Positions 1-12,481 are shown, counted from the first letter of the stretch. The stretch: DNA of 64,000 nucleotides from Stichopus chloronotus (GCA_021234535.1 CM037830.1:13385116-13449115), one strand, 5' to 3'. The notes: generated by a model from the sequence alone, not told the origin. Numbers and translations are program-made.

Positions 1-1717
1 CTCCCTGTGTCTTCATTTTTCACTGGTCTGTCATTGGTTAGAATTTGTTCAGTCTTTGTGTTTGATGGGTGAGATGATTTTTCTTTCCAGCTCATTGTTT
101 TATATTCCACCACTCCTCATGTGTGACTTAGTCCTGGATCGTGGCCCAAAACGACATGAATATTCATATCCATTCCAATTGTTGTTTTTTTATTTCAAGT
201 AGCAGTGATTGATGGCTAGGCTTTCTTTCAGAGTCTGAATTTTGTAGGGCCAACGAAAATGTCAAGACAATTTTCATATTCAGATATGTGGAAGATGAAT
301 GCATAGTTCTCTTTCGGATTTTGTGACAGGTGATCTTTTCCCCTACTTGCTCTTCCCTGAAACACTGACGAAGAATGAAGATAGATGACCAGGTGCCTGC
401 CAGTACAACTCATATTCCAGCTAAACACTTGTCTGAAAATTGTTCTCAGAACATAGGGATATTAATATATTGTTGCAACGAACTGGTTAAGCACTGCATC
501 AAAAGGTCGCGAGAGTCCAATAAATGAACATTGACTGGTTAAGAAATTCCACTACAGAAAATTGTGTCAGTGTTATACCAAACACATTTTAGAGGTAATT
601 GGGTTACTCCAGACTGGTCAGAAGTATAGATTTGAACGGCACAAGAGATAGCGTTACCCTTCAACCAGTTTCGCAAATACCTGTAGTACAGTGAACATCC
701 TTAAAGATACTGGCGTCATACAGGGACCAGTTCAGGGATACCATTATAGTACTGAACTAGCTAAAGATATTAGCATAACACAGTTATTTGATCTTTTTAG
801 CTATCGTCCCCTGCCCAGGGTCCCGGCCCCAAGCTCATTTGGAAATAACATTTGGAAGATCTTTGCACCAGGGTTGTTCATTGTCCCCCCCCCCCCCTTC
901 CATTGCATCGGTCTCTCCGCAGCTGGAACTCCAGGGCATGAGCGCTACATTAATCTTTAATAAGTCGGCCATGTTTATCATTTTACAGCCCAGATGGATG
1001 TTCTAAACTTTCAATGGGTAAGAACGATTCCTCTTACTTTGTTTTCCAACCCAGAAGACACATAGCGCTCTACAATAGAAAAATTTAGAAGCATTTGGTT
1101 TTCATTTTGGTTTTCTCAGCTCGGGGATGTCTCTAAAAAATGGTAATTTCATTTCATATCTGTTTGTCGAAAAGTAGTGACATATTCATAGGACCCCCCA
1201 AAAATGTAAAGGTTATAATTATTCCAATGAACGAAGAATTACTCCTTGAATTGCGTGTGATAGGAAATGTTTAAGACGATAATGTCGTCACACCCAATCC
1301 ATGGCATGATGTCATGCATTTTGTCAAGTCTCAAGATGTGTAGTCCCTAACCTTTCCTAGTGTATCTGATGATAACCTAATCCTGTCAGATATAAGAGGT
1401 ATGACGTACATGTCTTTAGACACGAATGTGAAATCTAAGAAAACAAAACTATTGATTTGATAATGAGTTTTTGCATTTGTCGCTTAAGTCGTCAGTAACC
1501 CGCAACTTCATTCCACCCACCTCCCCCCCCCCCCCCTTCACACCCAGGCCTCCCATATGCACTCTCATACATTGTAACGTTTATTTACTAGTTAGAACGG
1601 ACGAGCTTCTAAAGAAACTTTATCTGTTGCATTTTATCCACCGCTCTGCAGATCTTTGAATTACGGCAGACCAATGCGGCCATGCATGAAGATCTAAAAT
1701 CTAAAAAAAGAACAACA
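1..1717. other. Intergenic stretch, no gene recognised
   Basis: Short open frames occur on both strands, but none has recognisable domains, codon character or splice context. C homopolymers of 13 and 14 nt lie at 885-897 and 1523-1536. Nothing else is supported. Confidence 0.6.
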
Positions 1718-1719
1718 TA

Positions 1720-2634
1720 GAAATACACTCAGGATAAAAAAGTCAAAGAATTTTTTTTCTTTGTCTCAAAATGTTTAATGACAAAAATAACGGAAACAAG
1801 AAATAAGACTTTTGTTTTATCATGTTGTGCAATTTTTTTGTAAGAAAAGTTTTAAAAACAAAACGGAAAAATTTGTTTTCCGTTTTAAAATGTATCAAAA
1901 GTAGACATCTTAAAAATTGTTTTTGTTGTAAACATTAAAACATCAAAATTATTTCTGAAAAATAGTCCGTGATCACCACGGGGGTTTCACTTTGCCCCCT
2001 TTCTTCCGCAAATGGCTTCAAAATCGGCAAAGATGATCCTCATCTGAACATCGACTTCGCTCAGTTCCCAAAAGAGTTTGAGATAATATTTTGAGACGGC
2101 AAGAATTTCTTAGCTAGACCTAGACTGCATCAATATTCATAAATTGTGAGAAAAAAGGTGCATTGCAGTTGACTCATGCAGGCCTGGCGAGAAGGTGCTA
2201 TTCCGCCGCCATCATAGACTAAAGTCCAAGGTCCCGGAAAGGGTTTAACATTGACCCTCCTTCCCTATTCGACCAAACCCTGACCCAAACGGCTCCCAAA
2301 CTTCCCTGGTCTCAAGCAAAAAAATAAATAAATTTCAAATTCTTTAGGAATTAATTGAAATTGAAACTATCTTATTGATCACGGACTTTGTTGTTGTTAA
2401 TGTAAGACAAAAATATACAAATTATAGTTTATTTTACAACTTGTTTTTACCTTTTATTAAACTAAAAAACGTGTTTTTGTTTTCAAAATCGCCGGTATTA
2501 ATTTTGTCTTGAAACAACTTTTTCGTTTCTTACTCGATATATTTTTATTAACATTAATATACACAAATAGTTAACAAATAAAAATCAATTTTTCCGTTCT
2601 CAAGTTTTTTTTTTTTTTATCTTGAGTGTATTTC
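1720..2634. mobile_element. TA-flanked inverted-repeat DNA element (Tc1/mariner-like MITE)
   Basis: The left end reads GAAATACACTCAGGAT followed by an A run (1720-1741). The right end (about 2612-2634) is its near-perfect reverse complement, with one mismatch in the CACTCAAGAT core. TA dinucleotides flank both ends (1718-1719 and 2635-2636), which is the target duplication expected of Tc1/mariner transposition. No transposase frame remains, so it is best read as a non-autonomous copy. The superfamily is inferred from the TA sites only. Confidence 0.6.
1964..2387. mobile_element. Second inverted-repeat element nested inside the TA-flanked element
   Basis: AGTCCGTGATCA at 1964-1975 is matched exactly in reverse complement at 2376-2387. 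The enclosed ~400 bp is GC-richer than the AT-rich arms of the surrounding element. This fits a later insertion into the 1720-2634 element, or its unique internal core. No coding frame was recognised. Confidence 0.4.
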
Positions 2635-2639
2635 TATAC

Positions 2640-4035
2640 TTTTTTCTTTTGTTGTGGCCTGATAAGTCTTCTGCGTTGAAGAGTAAAATTGACTGTACGC
2701 TGTGGTAGTCATGATATTTTATGTATTTCGCAATAGCGCACCCACTTTTGTTGAAACTTTTGATGGCTTTCTATCGAGTTACAAATACTATTGGTCAATG
2801 CAGGGAATCCGGAATAGTAATTTTTGTATTCCGTCTTCTGAGCAGTTTCCTTGAGTGGGCGAGTGGGGGCGTGTGTTTGTTTGTTTGTCGGTGTGTAATG
2901 AATATGAAAGACGTGTACCCTAGCTGGATTACATGAAGAGAGTTCCATATACGTGTGACTTCAATAGTCTGCTGCAACAATTATTCTATCAAAAAGTCTG
3001 TGGTCTTAGCACAGCAGTTCCGTCTGGTGTGTAATAGAGGGTCTGTGTGAGTGTCAGGGTGTGTGGGAGGGAAGGGCGCAGGGAATGGTCGCACCCAAAG
3101 TTTCTAGATATGGTCTTCTTTTAGACAAAGAGTGCCCTTAGGTATACGTCATTCCGGGTGTCCTTTAGATCCCCCCCCCCCACACACACACGCACACCCC
3201 AACTGAGGATTGCCCCAGTCCAGCATAGACATGGAAGGGAGAATACCGAATTGGTGTATGATGTATGAAAGCCTTTGGACAGCAAAAAGAGAGGATAAAA
3301 TGTGTGTCTTCGTATATACAGAGGGCGTTCAGCTTTCCAGCTGAATTCCTGTGACAACTGTTTCTTTTATCGATTTTCGAAGTTTTACATTTTTGGCAAA
3401 TGGACAAACAATATGACTCGTAATATCACACTTTAGTGCAGGTTAGGCACGTGACTTACACGTTGCATTACCCGTGCGATTCTCTACACCTTTGGTAGCA
3501 TGGCTTCACTCTCTCGACTTCTTCCATTTTTGGTTTCGATTATTAATCGAAGCCCATAACTTCGATTCTTGGATCTACTCAGCCCGTTGTGTTTTTTATC
3601 ATTTTTATCTGCGTTGGTGCCTACGAATAGTTGAGTTATACGTTCTTGTGCACACACGTAAAGCGCAAATTCACTTTGAAGGTGAACAGTGACGCAGACA
3701 TTTCTATTGTTTTAAGTGCTAATCGCCATTTTAGCCTTCTTGCAAGACCCTTTGAATTTTATCATAGTTTGTGACACCGAGTACCTTTTGAATTGTTACC
3801 GACTGTCACTCAGGGAAAATAGGGAATTTGATTGCCTCAAGTCGTTTCCAACTACCCAGCAGCTCTCTGTTCATGCTTCGTTCAAACTGGTACTGACAGT
3901 CAGCTAATGCACAAGTTGCCAGGTAGTCGTACGTACGTGTCACTGGATCTGCAATCAGGGACGCAGCGTGTCTACAGTCCGAATGGGTTTCGTTGTACTT
4001 GCCTGCAAATTCAATTCTTCTAGTCGTAACCTTTT
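2640..4035. other. Intergenic stretch, no gene recognised
   Basis: The stretch holds short GT/CA tracts (2866-2895, 3180-3200) and a C11 tract at 3171-3181. Overlapping short frames on both strands show no family features. Confidence 0.55.
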
Positions 4036-4039
4036 CAAT

Positions 4040-5385
4040 CACGCGGCCGTTAGGATGTGTGTGTGTGTGTGACACTCCCTGCCATGTACACACGATATCT
4101 CAATGAGGGAAGCTAGGGCACATTTGATATTTAGAACGAAGGTAACCCTATTAAGTGCACGAGTTCTATTGTTTTGGTAAAGGTCAAAAGTCATTTGACG
4201 TCAACAGTAGTCACATTGTGAGAACTTGTAAATACGATATCTCAAGGAGGAAGGCTTTTACAGATCTCATACTTCGTATCACATGTACAAGAACTTCTAT
4301 TCATTTTGGTGATGATCAGAGGTCATATGAGGTCAACAGAAATAAAATTGTCAAAGTGTTATGAACACGATATGTAAAGAAGGGAAGCTCGGACAGATAT
4401 CATATTTCGTATGTTATTTAACACATTTATTACAAGACCCTTATTGTTTTTGGTGAAGGTCAAAGGTCATTTGAGATCAACAGAGGTTACATTGTGAAAT
4501 TCCTGTACCCACAATATCAGACGAAAGAAAACTTAGCTAATCTCATATATGGTATGCAGATGTACCTGCAATGGTTCAAATACCAATGGAGTTCAAATAC
4601 CTTGTTGTTTTTGATTGAAGTCAACCGTCATTTGAGGTCAACAGCGGTCGCATAATGAAGACCTGGTAAACACGATCATGTCCTTAGAGGGGAAGCCTAG
4701 ACAGATCTCATACTTAGTATGAAGATGTACCACATGCAGTGTAAGAATGCTATTGTTTCTTGCAGATGTCAAAGACCATTTAAGGTAAACAGGTCAAATA
4801 GAGAAAACCATGTTAAACGCAAATCTTTCAATCCAGAAGGGAAGCTCGCACTGATATGATATTTGTTATATAGGTGTAGTGGTGCAACATGATGAGTGCA
4901 AAAGCCTCTTATATTCGATGAACTTGGCCATTTGGGTCAAGAAGGATCAATTTGTGAAAACCATGAACATGTGAGACCTCCAGACAGGAAGCTTGGTCAT
5001 ATCTTTTTTAGTGTGCACGTATGCATATGACTGCATGATATCTACCAGTCATCAACTTACTACAGCTTTGATTAGGTAAGTGGTGGTTGTTGCATTGAAA
5101 CTGATGACACGATAAATTATTGACCTTATATTACCGGGACCATGCAAGCTTGTGACACACCCTCATGTTACGATGTCAGATTCAGAACAAAAAGCTCAAA
5201 ACTGCATAATCGAAACCACAATGCATTATTGCATTCTGGCGATTCCTTTTCCAAGGTAGGCAAGGAATCTATGCGACGGTGATGACCTGTGTGTGTATGC
5301 GTGAGTGTTTGTAAACTGTAAAGGAGTGTGTGAGTGACACCTTGGCTTGTAAAAACGTATCTCAAGGAAGGAAAGATTGTTGCTG
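4040..5385 (+). repeat. Repeat B array 1: ~140-bp tandem units with AGGTCA motifs
   Basis: A degenerate unit recurs about every 136-160 bp. Its landmarks are an 'acgatatctcaa'-type word (near 4093, 4232, 4368, 4511, 4672, 4820, 4970), then 'gggaagct', a 'cagatctcatactt' block, a 'ctattgtttttggtgaagg' block and AGGTCA half-sites. A perfect AGGTCA-A-AGGTCA is at 4457-4469. The array is entered from a GT-rich arm (4050-4095), and a second arm lies at about 5225-5375. The same family lies inverted at 55985-56820. Confidence 0.75.
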
Positions 5386-6968
5386 GTACTTCACACTAAG
5401 AACATTGCAAGCTGTTATTGAGTAGATGTCTGGGTAGATTTCTCTCTTGCTGGAGTAGGCTGTGCTTGGTTCTTCTTCTTGAATATTGGCGAGGAATTAG
5501 AGCTCTTTGCCGACATGTTATTTTTTTTTGGGGGGGGGGGGTTCTTAACCACCTTTGAGTGAAGAAAAGCTCGCCACCACCTCACACAGAACCAGCACAA
5601 TAAACAAACGCTCACAATTGATCTCACGATGACAACACAAACCAAAGAACGTCCTGAAACCATGGAAGAAGAATTTGACCACTAATCTGTGTGATGTACA
5701 AATCATTATGACCGATGATTGCTCATGGTTTAATCTCCATCTTTCAACTTGCAATTATTTTAATCTTCTCGAGCAGGTACTTCTCCTTGGTTCATCCCCT
5801 CATCGTTACTCTTTCAAGCCTTCTGTTTGGTTCGTATAGTGTTCACATATCAAAAGTCTTGAGCTTTCCTAAAACGTGATTTTGCATTTGGCACTGTCCC
5901 CCTTTGTGTAGCAGCATTTCGTCTTTGCATATAACTGCCTGTAATCATTGTTTCCCTGCATTTTCCTGTTGATGGACCGGTGATGAGTCCGAAATGTAGT
6001 AGTAATACAACTCTGAAGTTATTCTCTTTTTTTTCTTTTATTCTATATGTATATACAAAGACTGTACATGAATTGAGCAACTTTAAAGCAAAGATACTGT
6101 CCTGCACACCCAGTTTTTCAGCTACTCTCCGCCCGCAGTGCCACTCCTACACAATATCATCGGGAGTAAATAACGAGACTTGAACCTTCAAGTTGGTATT
6201 ATGGTTAATGTCAAGAGTGTCTTCAAGTTTGTTTTGATGGAAGTCAACCAAGGAAACAAATATCTTTGTGACCATTTTGACTTTTTTATTTTACAGGAGA
6301 GGGTATGGTGTTATACTTTTAATGCATTTGACCTGTTAAAGTACGGAGAGAATTTGGAATACAAATTATTCATGAGAAAAACAAATTGGATTTGCTGACA
6401 TGACGCAAAAGATTAAGTTCGAGAAGTGATGTGAGATGCTGAGTTACAGTGTCTCTTAAAACAGCTTTCTCTGTTTTCTGACGTAAAAATCGACAGCATC
6501 TTATTTTATCTGCTTCAGAAAAAGAAACAAAAAGAATAATAAGAATTTCGTATTAAGTGCAGTGGTATGAAACACAGGGTATTGTTCAATATGTTGCCTT
6601 ATAAGGACTTGGCCATTTCTTCATCTTCTTCTACTGACATTGTGGATATATCGTTACCTTTATTGTGAACGTACAAGATGATTTTCAGTTTCATGACGAG
6701 GTTGATGGTAGTGATATTTTGTTGAGGAATCCAACCGATAATCGGATAGGACATAGTGATTGGACCGATGTTTACTATTATCGGTAAAACATCGGATCTT
6801 TGAAATGAAAAAAAAAAGAAAGAAAAAAAAATTGTCAATGTTCAGCAACTTGAAGAAAATATAGGCCTAATTCCTCCTATGACATATTAAGGAATAGTAT
6901 TGATATATAGGCCTATGTCTTTTGTTTATAAATGTATAGCAATCTATACTTATGTCTGCATTTTTCAG
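5386..6968. other. Intergenic stretch, no gene recognised
   Basis: A T-run joined to a G12 tract lies at 5521-5541. The open frames on both strands have no recognisable products. Confidence 0.5.
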
Positions 6969-7043
6969 CCGGTAAGGAAGAGTACTGTGGGACCCTATGA
7001 CGATGCTTCAGACCTACCTCAGGCTGCCAAAGTTTTCAATTAA
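6969..7043 (+). CDS. Possible orphan terminal exon (25 codons, ends TAA)
   Basis: A pyrimidine-rich tract ending in CAG precedes a 24-residue open frame rich in charged residues (it contains VGPYDDASDL) that stops at 7041-7043. It looks more protein-like than the surrounding frames. No upstream partner exon was found, so this is a weak candidate that could be chance. Confidence 0.2.
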   Translation, partial: PVRKSTVGPYDDASDLPQAAKVFN

Positions 7044-7419
7044 AGTGCCACATTGCTAACTCAAATCTTCGTGGTGGCGCGCACATGCTGCAAGTCCACC
7101 ACCTCCGCCCTTTAATATCCGTCACTTTTTCCTATCTTTGGTACTGTAAAGAGCAAATATTAATCCAGTAGACGTGTAACGAGTAAGACAAAATGTATGA
7201 AGTAGCCTGGAAGGGTATATATTGAAAAATGTCCATGGCAAGGCAACTGTAAAAAAAAAAAAAAATCGTTTGTTCATTTTTTCTTTTCCTCTTGAGTTTT
7301 TACTGTTGTTGGGGGGGGGGTGACCTCTTAACGGTCGCATTTTGCCCGCGGGGCCGCAGGTGACCACCCCTGCCCTACATTATTGTGTCAGCTTTACATC
7401 TACAACATTATAATTGCAG

Positions 7420-7473
7420 ATGCGACTACTGAAAAACTGAGAAACAGTTTCGGAGACCTAGCTGCCGAAGCAG
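7420..7473 (+). CDS. Possible orphan internal exon (54 nt)
   Basis: It is bounded by TAATTGCAG and GTATTT splice-like sites. One frame (phase 2 in, phase 1 out) is open across the exon and reads a hydrophilic stretch containing KLRNSFGDLAAEA. It does not connect in frame to any other exon I could see. It may belong to a gene extending elsewhere, or be a relic. Confidence 0.2.
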
Positions 7474-7479
7474 GTATTT

Positions 7480-10319
7480 TTGTGGCAATTTGTGTAATAA
7501 ATGTACTGAGAACAATTCGTTAATTTCCTTGTCATCCTATTTGGTGACTCGGTATTGAACTCAAGGGCCCAGGACTAGGGACTAGATTTCAAGGACTTGG
7601 TCTTGGACTCGAATGGTGGGAACCCTCGGCAACACTTTTCAAAACCCGCCTTTTTTTTTTCTCTGATTCAGATACATAATGACCATCTCTTGTGAGCAGT
7701 GTGATTACTTAAAAGATATTGCCTGTGACGAAGCCCATTAATACTTCTGAATATTCACGTAGCAGTAAATAGGTCATTGGTTTATGACAAATTTAGTTAC
7801 AGAATATATATTTTTTTTAATTTTAGCTATAGCCTGATACTTTTCTACCCGCTGCTATACAATATTGACGTCAAAAAGAATACGATGGGGCAACAGCGGA
7901 CTGACTCATTCAGTCGAGGAGGCGCGAATGGCAAATTGAGGCTCCTTCCTGCTGATTTGTTTTGAGAATTCTAATAAACTTTTTCCTTTGTGCAGACTTT
8001 ATACCGGTTCGGATGGTATATAAAATATTTCAAAAGAAGATCGAAGATGTATCGGTCTAATTCAGGCTCTTATCCGAGGAGGGGGGGGGGGGGTTCTGGG
8101 GGTTCCGCTCAGCGTATGATAGTAGGCCTACGTTGGCACTATGTAAAATAGTTTTTAAGTTATTAGTCATAACTGTAGGGTAAAATGTTCCACTTGTGCT
8201 AAAATCGAGCCCCCACTCACTGAAAAAGCATACGGGCCTGTAATTAAATACAATTTAAACATTTCAGAATTCACTAAACTGTAAGGCTGTATATTGTATC
8301 TTTATTCCTAAGAGAAAAATCCTCATGGTTATTTTTAACCTAAGAATGCAATTTGGTCCAAGAACGTGGTCATGAAAATAACGTTATATATTTGTGCTGC
8401 CGTAACGATGAGAGCTCGCCGTGCGGTATGTGCTTGTGAGTAAAGGAGTTAGGATTCCGGCAGATTAGTGTGATTGCGATAAGCGTATTGAGAGAGGAAA
8501 TTGATGAGCCTTTGGACTGCACATTGAAAATGTCAACAAAAGTTACAGTGGTTTTCAAAATGGAATCCTGATTGTTCTTCAAAAGAGAGATTGTAAAGTA
8601 TGATATAATAGACGGACAATCTCTGTCAAGGCCACAATGGAAACTACAGACAAGACGAAGCATTAAGAAAGTCTGTAACAGTTGGGAGTTATTTCTTAAA
8701 CTTTGAAAGTTAGATCTGTGATGGTGAGATTATTCTTCTCTCCTGTATACGCCTCAATCAACAGTTGCGCCCTCCCCGGTCCTCCCTCCTGACCCATATC
8801 TCTAATTTGATCTCCCACTGAGTTGTTCGGACAGGCATGATTGCTCTGAATTGTCTTAGATACCGCTTATCCACCATTACGAGAAAACACCGTCTATACT
8901 AAGCAAAGGGCCTTATCAAGTTTTTGTAACTTGCACTGGCTGCGGTAAATATTGATGGTAACCCTGATGGAAAGTGATTCCGACTATTAACATAATGGCA
9001 AAGGCAAATATAGCATGGTAAGCAACTTGAGGGCGACGATTAAACTGTGAGCCACGGCAATTCTCGGTCGTCATTTTTAGAAACACTTACGAAAACAAAT
9101 AAATGCGTATTTACCATTTAGCAATGTTCTACATGTTCGTTCCCCAAAGACCAATTGCTGCAGTGTGTCTGTAAGGTATTTGAAGACACACATCTAAGTT
9201 TTAGAAACGTTAACGCCGTGTGGGTACCACTTCCCGCCCACGGCGGTACCTGCATTCAGTTCATTCAATTAGTGAGGACATCCATATGAAAGAACACATG
9301 GATAAGCTTCATCAGAATATTCAAAGCAGTACAGTTATTTATTCAAGATTGCAAGGAAAATGTAATGCTAGGCCTATAGGAACTCTTTAGCGTTGACAAT
9401 TTGGTTTGACTTGTGGTGCTTTCCTGCGTACCGCATACCGTCGTTTCAGCTAGAGATATTGGCAAACTAAAATATTGAATCGAATCGTTGATGAACGGCG
9501 GGAAAGCCACTGTATAGCATGACTGATTAAGTACGGTCACAGTCATCATGGTAACCAGTGTTATCATTCCGTCATCGTTCATTAACTAGTGACTGAATTC
9601 CGTCATGGAGCTAAATTACTTCATATAGGTGTCCATCACATAACTCTGACCGTACGCACCTTCTATGAAGTCAACATAAACTATGGAGGCCGTAATGTTT
9701 CTTCATCATCACGCCTAAGTGCAAGAAACTTTAATTACTATACGAATTACATGTTTATGAACGCTAGCTGAACGACAAACGTGGATCGTCATAAACCTCG
9801 CTCTCCGCATACACGTGACCAGGGAGCGTTTTTAATTAAACTTTTTTTTTAGTCTAGATAACTAAATAGGAAAGTACATAGCAACCATGTGATGTACAAT
9901 CGAAGTTAACAACCTTATTCAAACAATCATTTTCGGACTTTACTCGACAGAAGCTGTTTTTACGTTAAAATCCGAATGCAGCAAGTACACTGATAGTTGC
10001 GAGAAATGTATCCTATGGGGACCTCGCTTTGTTTTCTGGCAGACCGGATAGTATTGGTGTTTTTTTACCAATTTCCTAGAGACATACACGACAGTGGCCT
10101 ATTACAAATCATATTACCATTAGCTGAACAAGGGTACATTTCAGCATAGACCCTCTCTGTTACAGTCGCCGAATTTGCAAATAAATACATTGTGCTAGGC
10201 CGTTACGCGAAAGGTGATGAATATTATGCTGCAATAGCACGTAACTTCATTTTGGGAAACAGCTACATCGTTGCAAACGGTGAATTCGAGCGATAGGTTC
10301 TAACAGGCCTTGCCGAGAA
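7480..10319. other. Intergenic stretch upstream of the Tctex1 gene
   Basis: No gene was recognised. A G13 tract lies at 8081-8093. TAGGCCTA palindromes lie at 8123-8130 and 9369-9376. The last few hundred bases should contain the promoter and 5' UTR of the dynein light chain gene, but no clear TATA box could be assigned. Confidence 0.5.
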
Positions 10320-11003
10320 ATGGAAGGTAACTACGTGGCCTCAAATTTCAGTGAAAGTGCCAAAGTATCATCACGGAAAGTTCCAATGTCCATTGCGGCA
10401 GTCGGGAAGGCGATGTCGCAGGAGCTTCAAAAGCCAGTTGTTCGGAGAGTTGCCGAGGCGGCTCTCCTAATGAAGAACGCCGGGAACCACGAAGACATCG
10501 GAAGCGCACGGGATCGCCACGAAGGATCGCTAGGACGTATACCACCGAGGGGGCTTTACTTCGGACGGGATGTCGCTACTTCAATGTGGTGGAAATACAA
10601 GCGTGACGGTGGAGTCTCAGAGAATGGATCGACGGATTACGACTTCCCGCAAAATTTGTTCCAGACGGATCCGAAAGAGGAAGAGCGTTTCAGTCCGAAG
10701 AGAATGGAAGAATGCATGAAAGAAACACTGGAACGCTTCTTGACGATGGAGAAATATGACCCGAAACGAGGATCGGTGTTAGCCACACGATTAGCCGATG
10801 AGATCAAAGTATCGGCGAAATCACTGGGATTTAGACGTTACAGATTGATAGTTCGAGTCGATCTTGGCTCGAAACACACTCAAGAAGTCAACGTGGCCAG
10901 TAAATTTTTGTGGAACGTTGAAACAGATTCCTTCGCCAGTGTTTCCTATACGAATGATACTTTGTTTGCTGTAGCGACTGTCTTTGCAGTTTACTTGGAC
11001 TAG
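10320..11003 (+). CDS. Tctex1/DYNLT-family dynein light chain (227 aa)
   Basis: The product is likely a dynein light chain of the Tctex-type group, which dimerises and binds dynein intermediate chains in axonemal or cytoplasmic dynein. The C-terminal ~115 residues carry the family signatures: an acidic/basic helix with EKYDPKR, the strand RYRLIVRVDLG, then VASKFLWNVETDSFAS, and the terminal SYTNDTLFAVATVFAVYLD. The first ~110 residues are charged, low in similarity and unassigned, which is usual for the longer DYNLT2/4/5-type members. The frame starts at ATG 10320 (context gagaaATGG) and ends in TAG as one exon. The Tctex1 fold is confident, but the exact paralogue (DYNLT2, 4 or 5) cannot be told by eye. 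Confidence 0.88.
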   Translation: MEGNYVASNFSESAKVSSRKVPMSIAAVGKAMSQELQKPVVRRVAEAALLMKNAGNHEDIGSARDRHEGSLGRIPPRGLYFGRDVATSMWWKYKRDGGVSENGSTDYDFPQNLFQTDPKEEERFSPKRMEECMKETLERFLTMEKYDPKRGSVLATRLADEIKVSAKSLGFRRYRLIVRVDLGSKHTQEVNVASKFLWNVETDSFASVSYTNDTLFAVATVFAVYLD

Positions 11004-11302
11004 ACTTCCCAGCCACTGAAACCAATTTTCAGTCCAGTTTTCTCGATGTCTGCATGTATGGGTTTTTTCTTCTTTTGTTTTGCAAATACTGCTACTGTTA
11101 TTTCGCATACACTGATCTTTACCAAAATAGTTCAGCACTCAATTTGCTTACTGTTTCCTCTCTGCCACCGGAAGAAATCATAAAAGGAATAACAGAAAAT
11201 TTTTTAATGATTTCTCTAGTGGGGAGTTGCTTACATTTTACCGTAAGATTTAATAAGATTGTATCATAAGATTTAATTTTAATATTATTTTTCTTTTGAT
11301 AA
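11004..11302. other. 3' flank of the Tctex1 gene
   Basis: AT-rich sequence with no clean AATAAA signal close to the stop. It leads directly into repeat A copy 1. Confidence 0.4.
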
Positions 11303-12340
11303 TTTCTTGAACATTTTACTGACAATTGAGGGGGTTAAGGATGCAGAATTAACTTGGTGGTTAGAGGGTCTGTCTTTCGATCTGTGGGCCCCGAGATCAA
11401 ATCTGAGAAATTATCTAGGGATTTCAATTTGGCTGGTTCACTAAAGCTGTTACCAGGGGTGCTGAGGGGGTTATTTGGGATCCTGTTGTCCGATTTAGGT
11501 CTTGTTCGCTTCAGGTTGCCTGGTCCAGCTGATGGGCTGCCTGTTTTGGGCAGGTTCTTCACCCCTCTCAGCCTTTGGGAAAGTAGCTAAAGACTGGGGG
11601 ATACACTCTCGTCCGTCGGATGGGGACGTTAAATGGCGGTCCGGGGGCAGGTTTGGGTTTGCATTGGCGATTGTCTGGTTTCATCCCTGTCTCGATATCC
11701 TCTGGACACTTATCGAAAAGAGTAGGCGAATCTCGTCGGTTTTAATCCACGATCGTCATCGTAAAGGGTCCTTGATGAGTCCACTACGGGGCTGATCGTC
11801 AACTTTTAGATTCAAATGGAAGAGAATAATTTTCCACAATAGGGCATTTTGAAATCCATGTCAACATCTTGTTCCTAACTCATATTGCCGTCCGTTTGAA
11901 GAGAGACCCTTCTGGTCAAGAAAGACTTCAAGTTGCCTCCAGGTTTCCAAAATGCCACGAAACGGTGGCAAATTATTGCAACAAATCTTTGTTTTTTACA
12001 TTAAAGCCTTTATTTAACCTTGAAATTTGACTATAGTGAAAATGAAGATTAGGTATATCGTAGATTTGTCACCTTAAAATACATCACTTAAGCTTTTGTA
12101 ATATATTTTTAGGACAGTAAAGTTTATAAAGAAATACAAAGGATATTCAAAAAGTTGTGCCAAGGTGACATCACAGATTTCCAAAAAGTGCAATGAACCG
12201 TTTCAAATAGATATTTCTTTAAAAATCCATGACTTTCAAACGGAACATGCTATTGAGATATGGCTTTCCATAGAGGACAATATATTCCATTTGTTTTATG
12301 GAATATCAGTTTTCTTCAGTGGCTCTTCCCTTTAATGGAA
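11303..12340 (+). repeat. Repeat A copy 1 (MITE-like, ~550 bp), split by a SINE
   Basis: Recognised by its shared order of blocks: a start 'ttttactgacaattga', then 'gttgcctccaggtttccaa', 'tggcaaattattgcaa', 'aggacagtaaagtttataaa', 'ggtgacatcaca', 'gaacatgctattgagatatgg' and an end 'cagtggctcttccctttaa'. Three more copies in the same orientation lie at 19903-21220, 38208-38756 and 41554-42122. Here the first ~40 bp are separated from the rest by an inserted SINE at about 11343-11815. Confidence 0.75.
11343..11815 (+). mobile_element. tRNA-derived SINE inserted in repeat A
   Basis: The head (about 11352-11405) looks tRNA-like: GGTGGTTAGAGGGTCTG resembles an RNA polymerase III A box region, and GGGCCCCGAGATCAAATC resembles a diverged B box, at suitable spacing. 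A GC-richer body follows, with GGGGACGTTAAATGGCGGTCC-like sequence near 11621-11642. It interrupts repeat A, so it is younger than that copy. Exact ends and target duplication could not be fixed. Confidence 0.6.
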
Positions 12341-12392
12341 CGATCCCGCTTGCAATTACCGAGACCACATTCCAGACGTTAAACATTTTGTA

Positions 12393-12481
12393 CAATCATC
12401 ATCATCATTATCATCATCACCATCATCATCATCATCATTATCATCATCATCATTATCATCATCATCGTCATCGTCATTATC

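Noticed and set aside
4040..5000. CRISPR-like array
   Set aside because: Units are long, degenerate and contiguous without unique spacers, and the DNA is eukaryotic.
10821..11138. 105-codon minus-strand frame
   Set aside because: Antisense overlap with the Tctex1 coding region and its 3' flank; no motifs.
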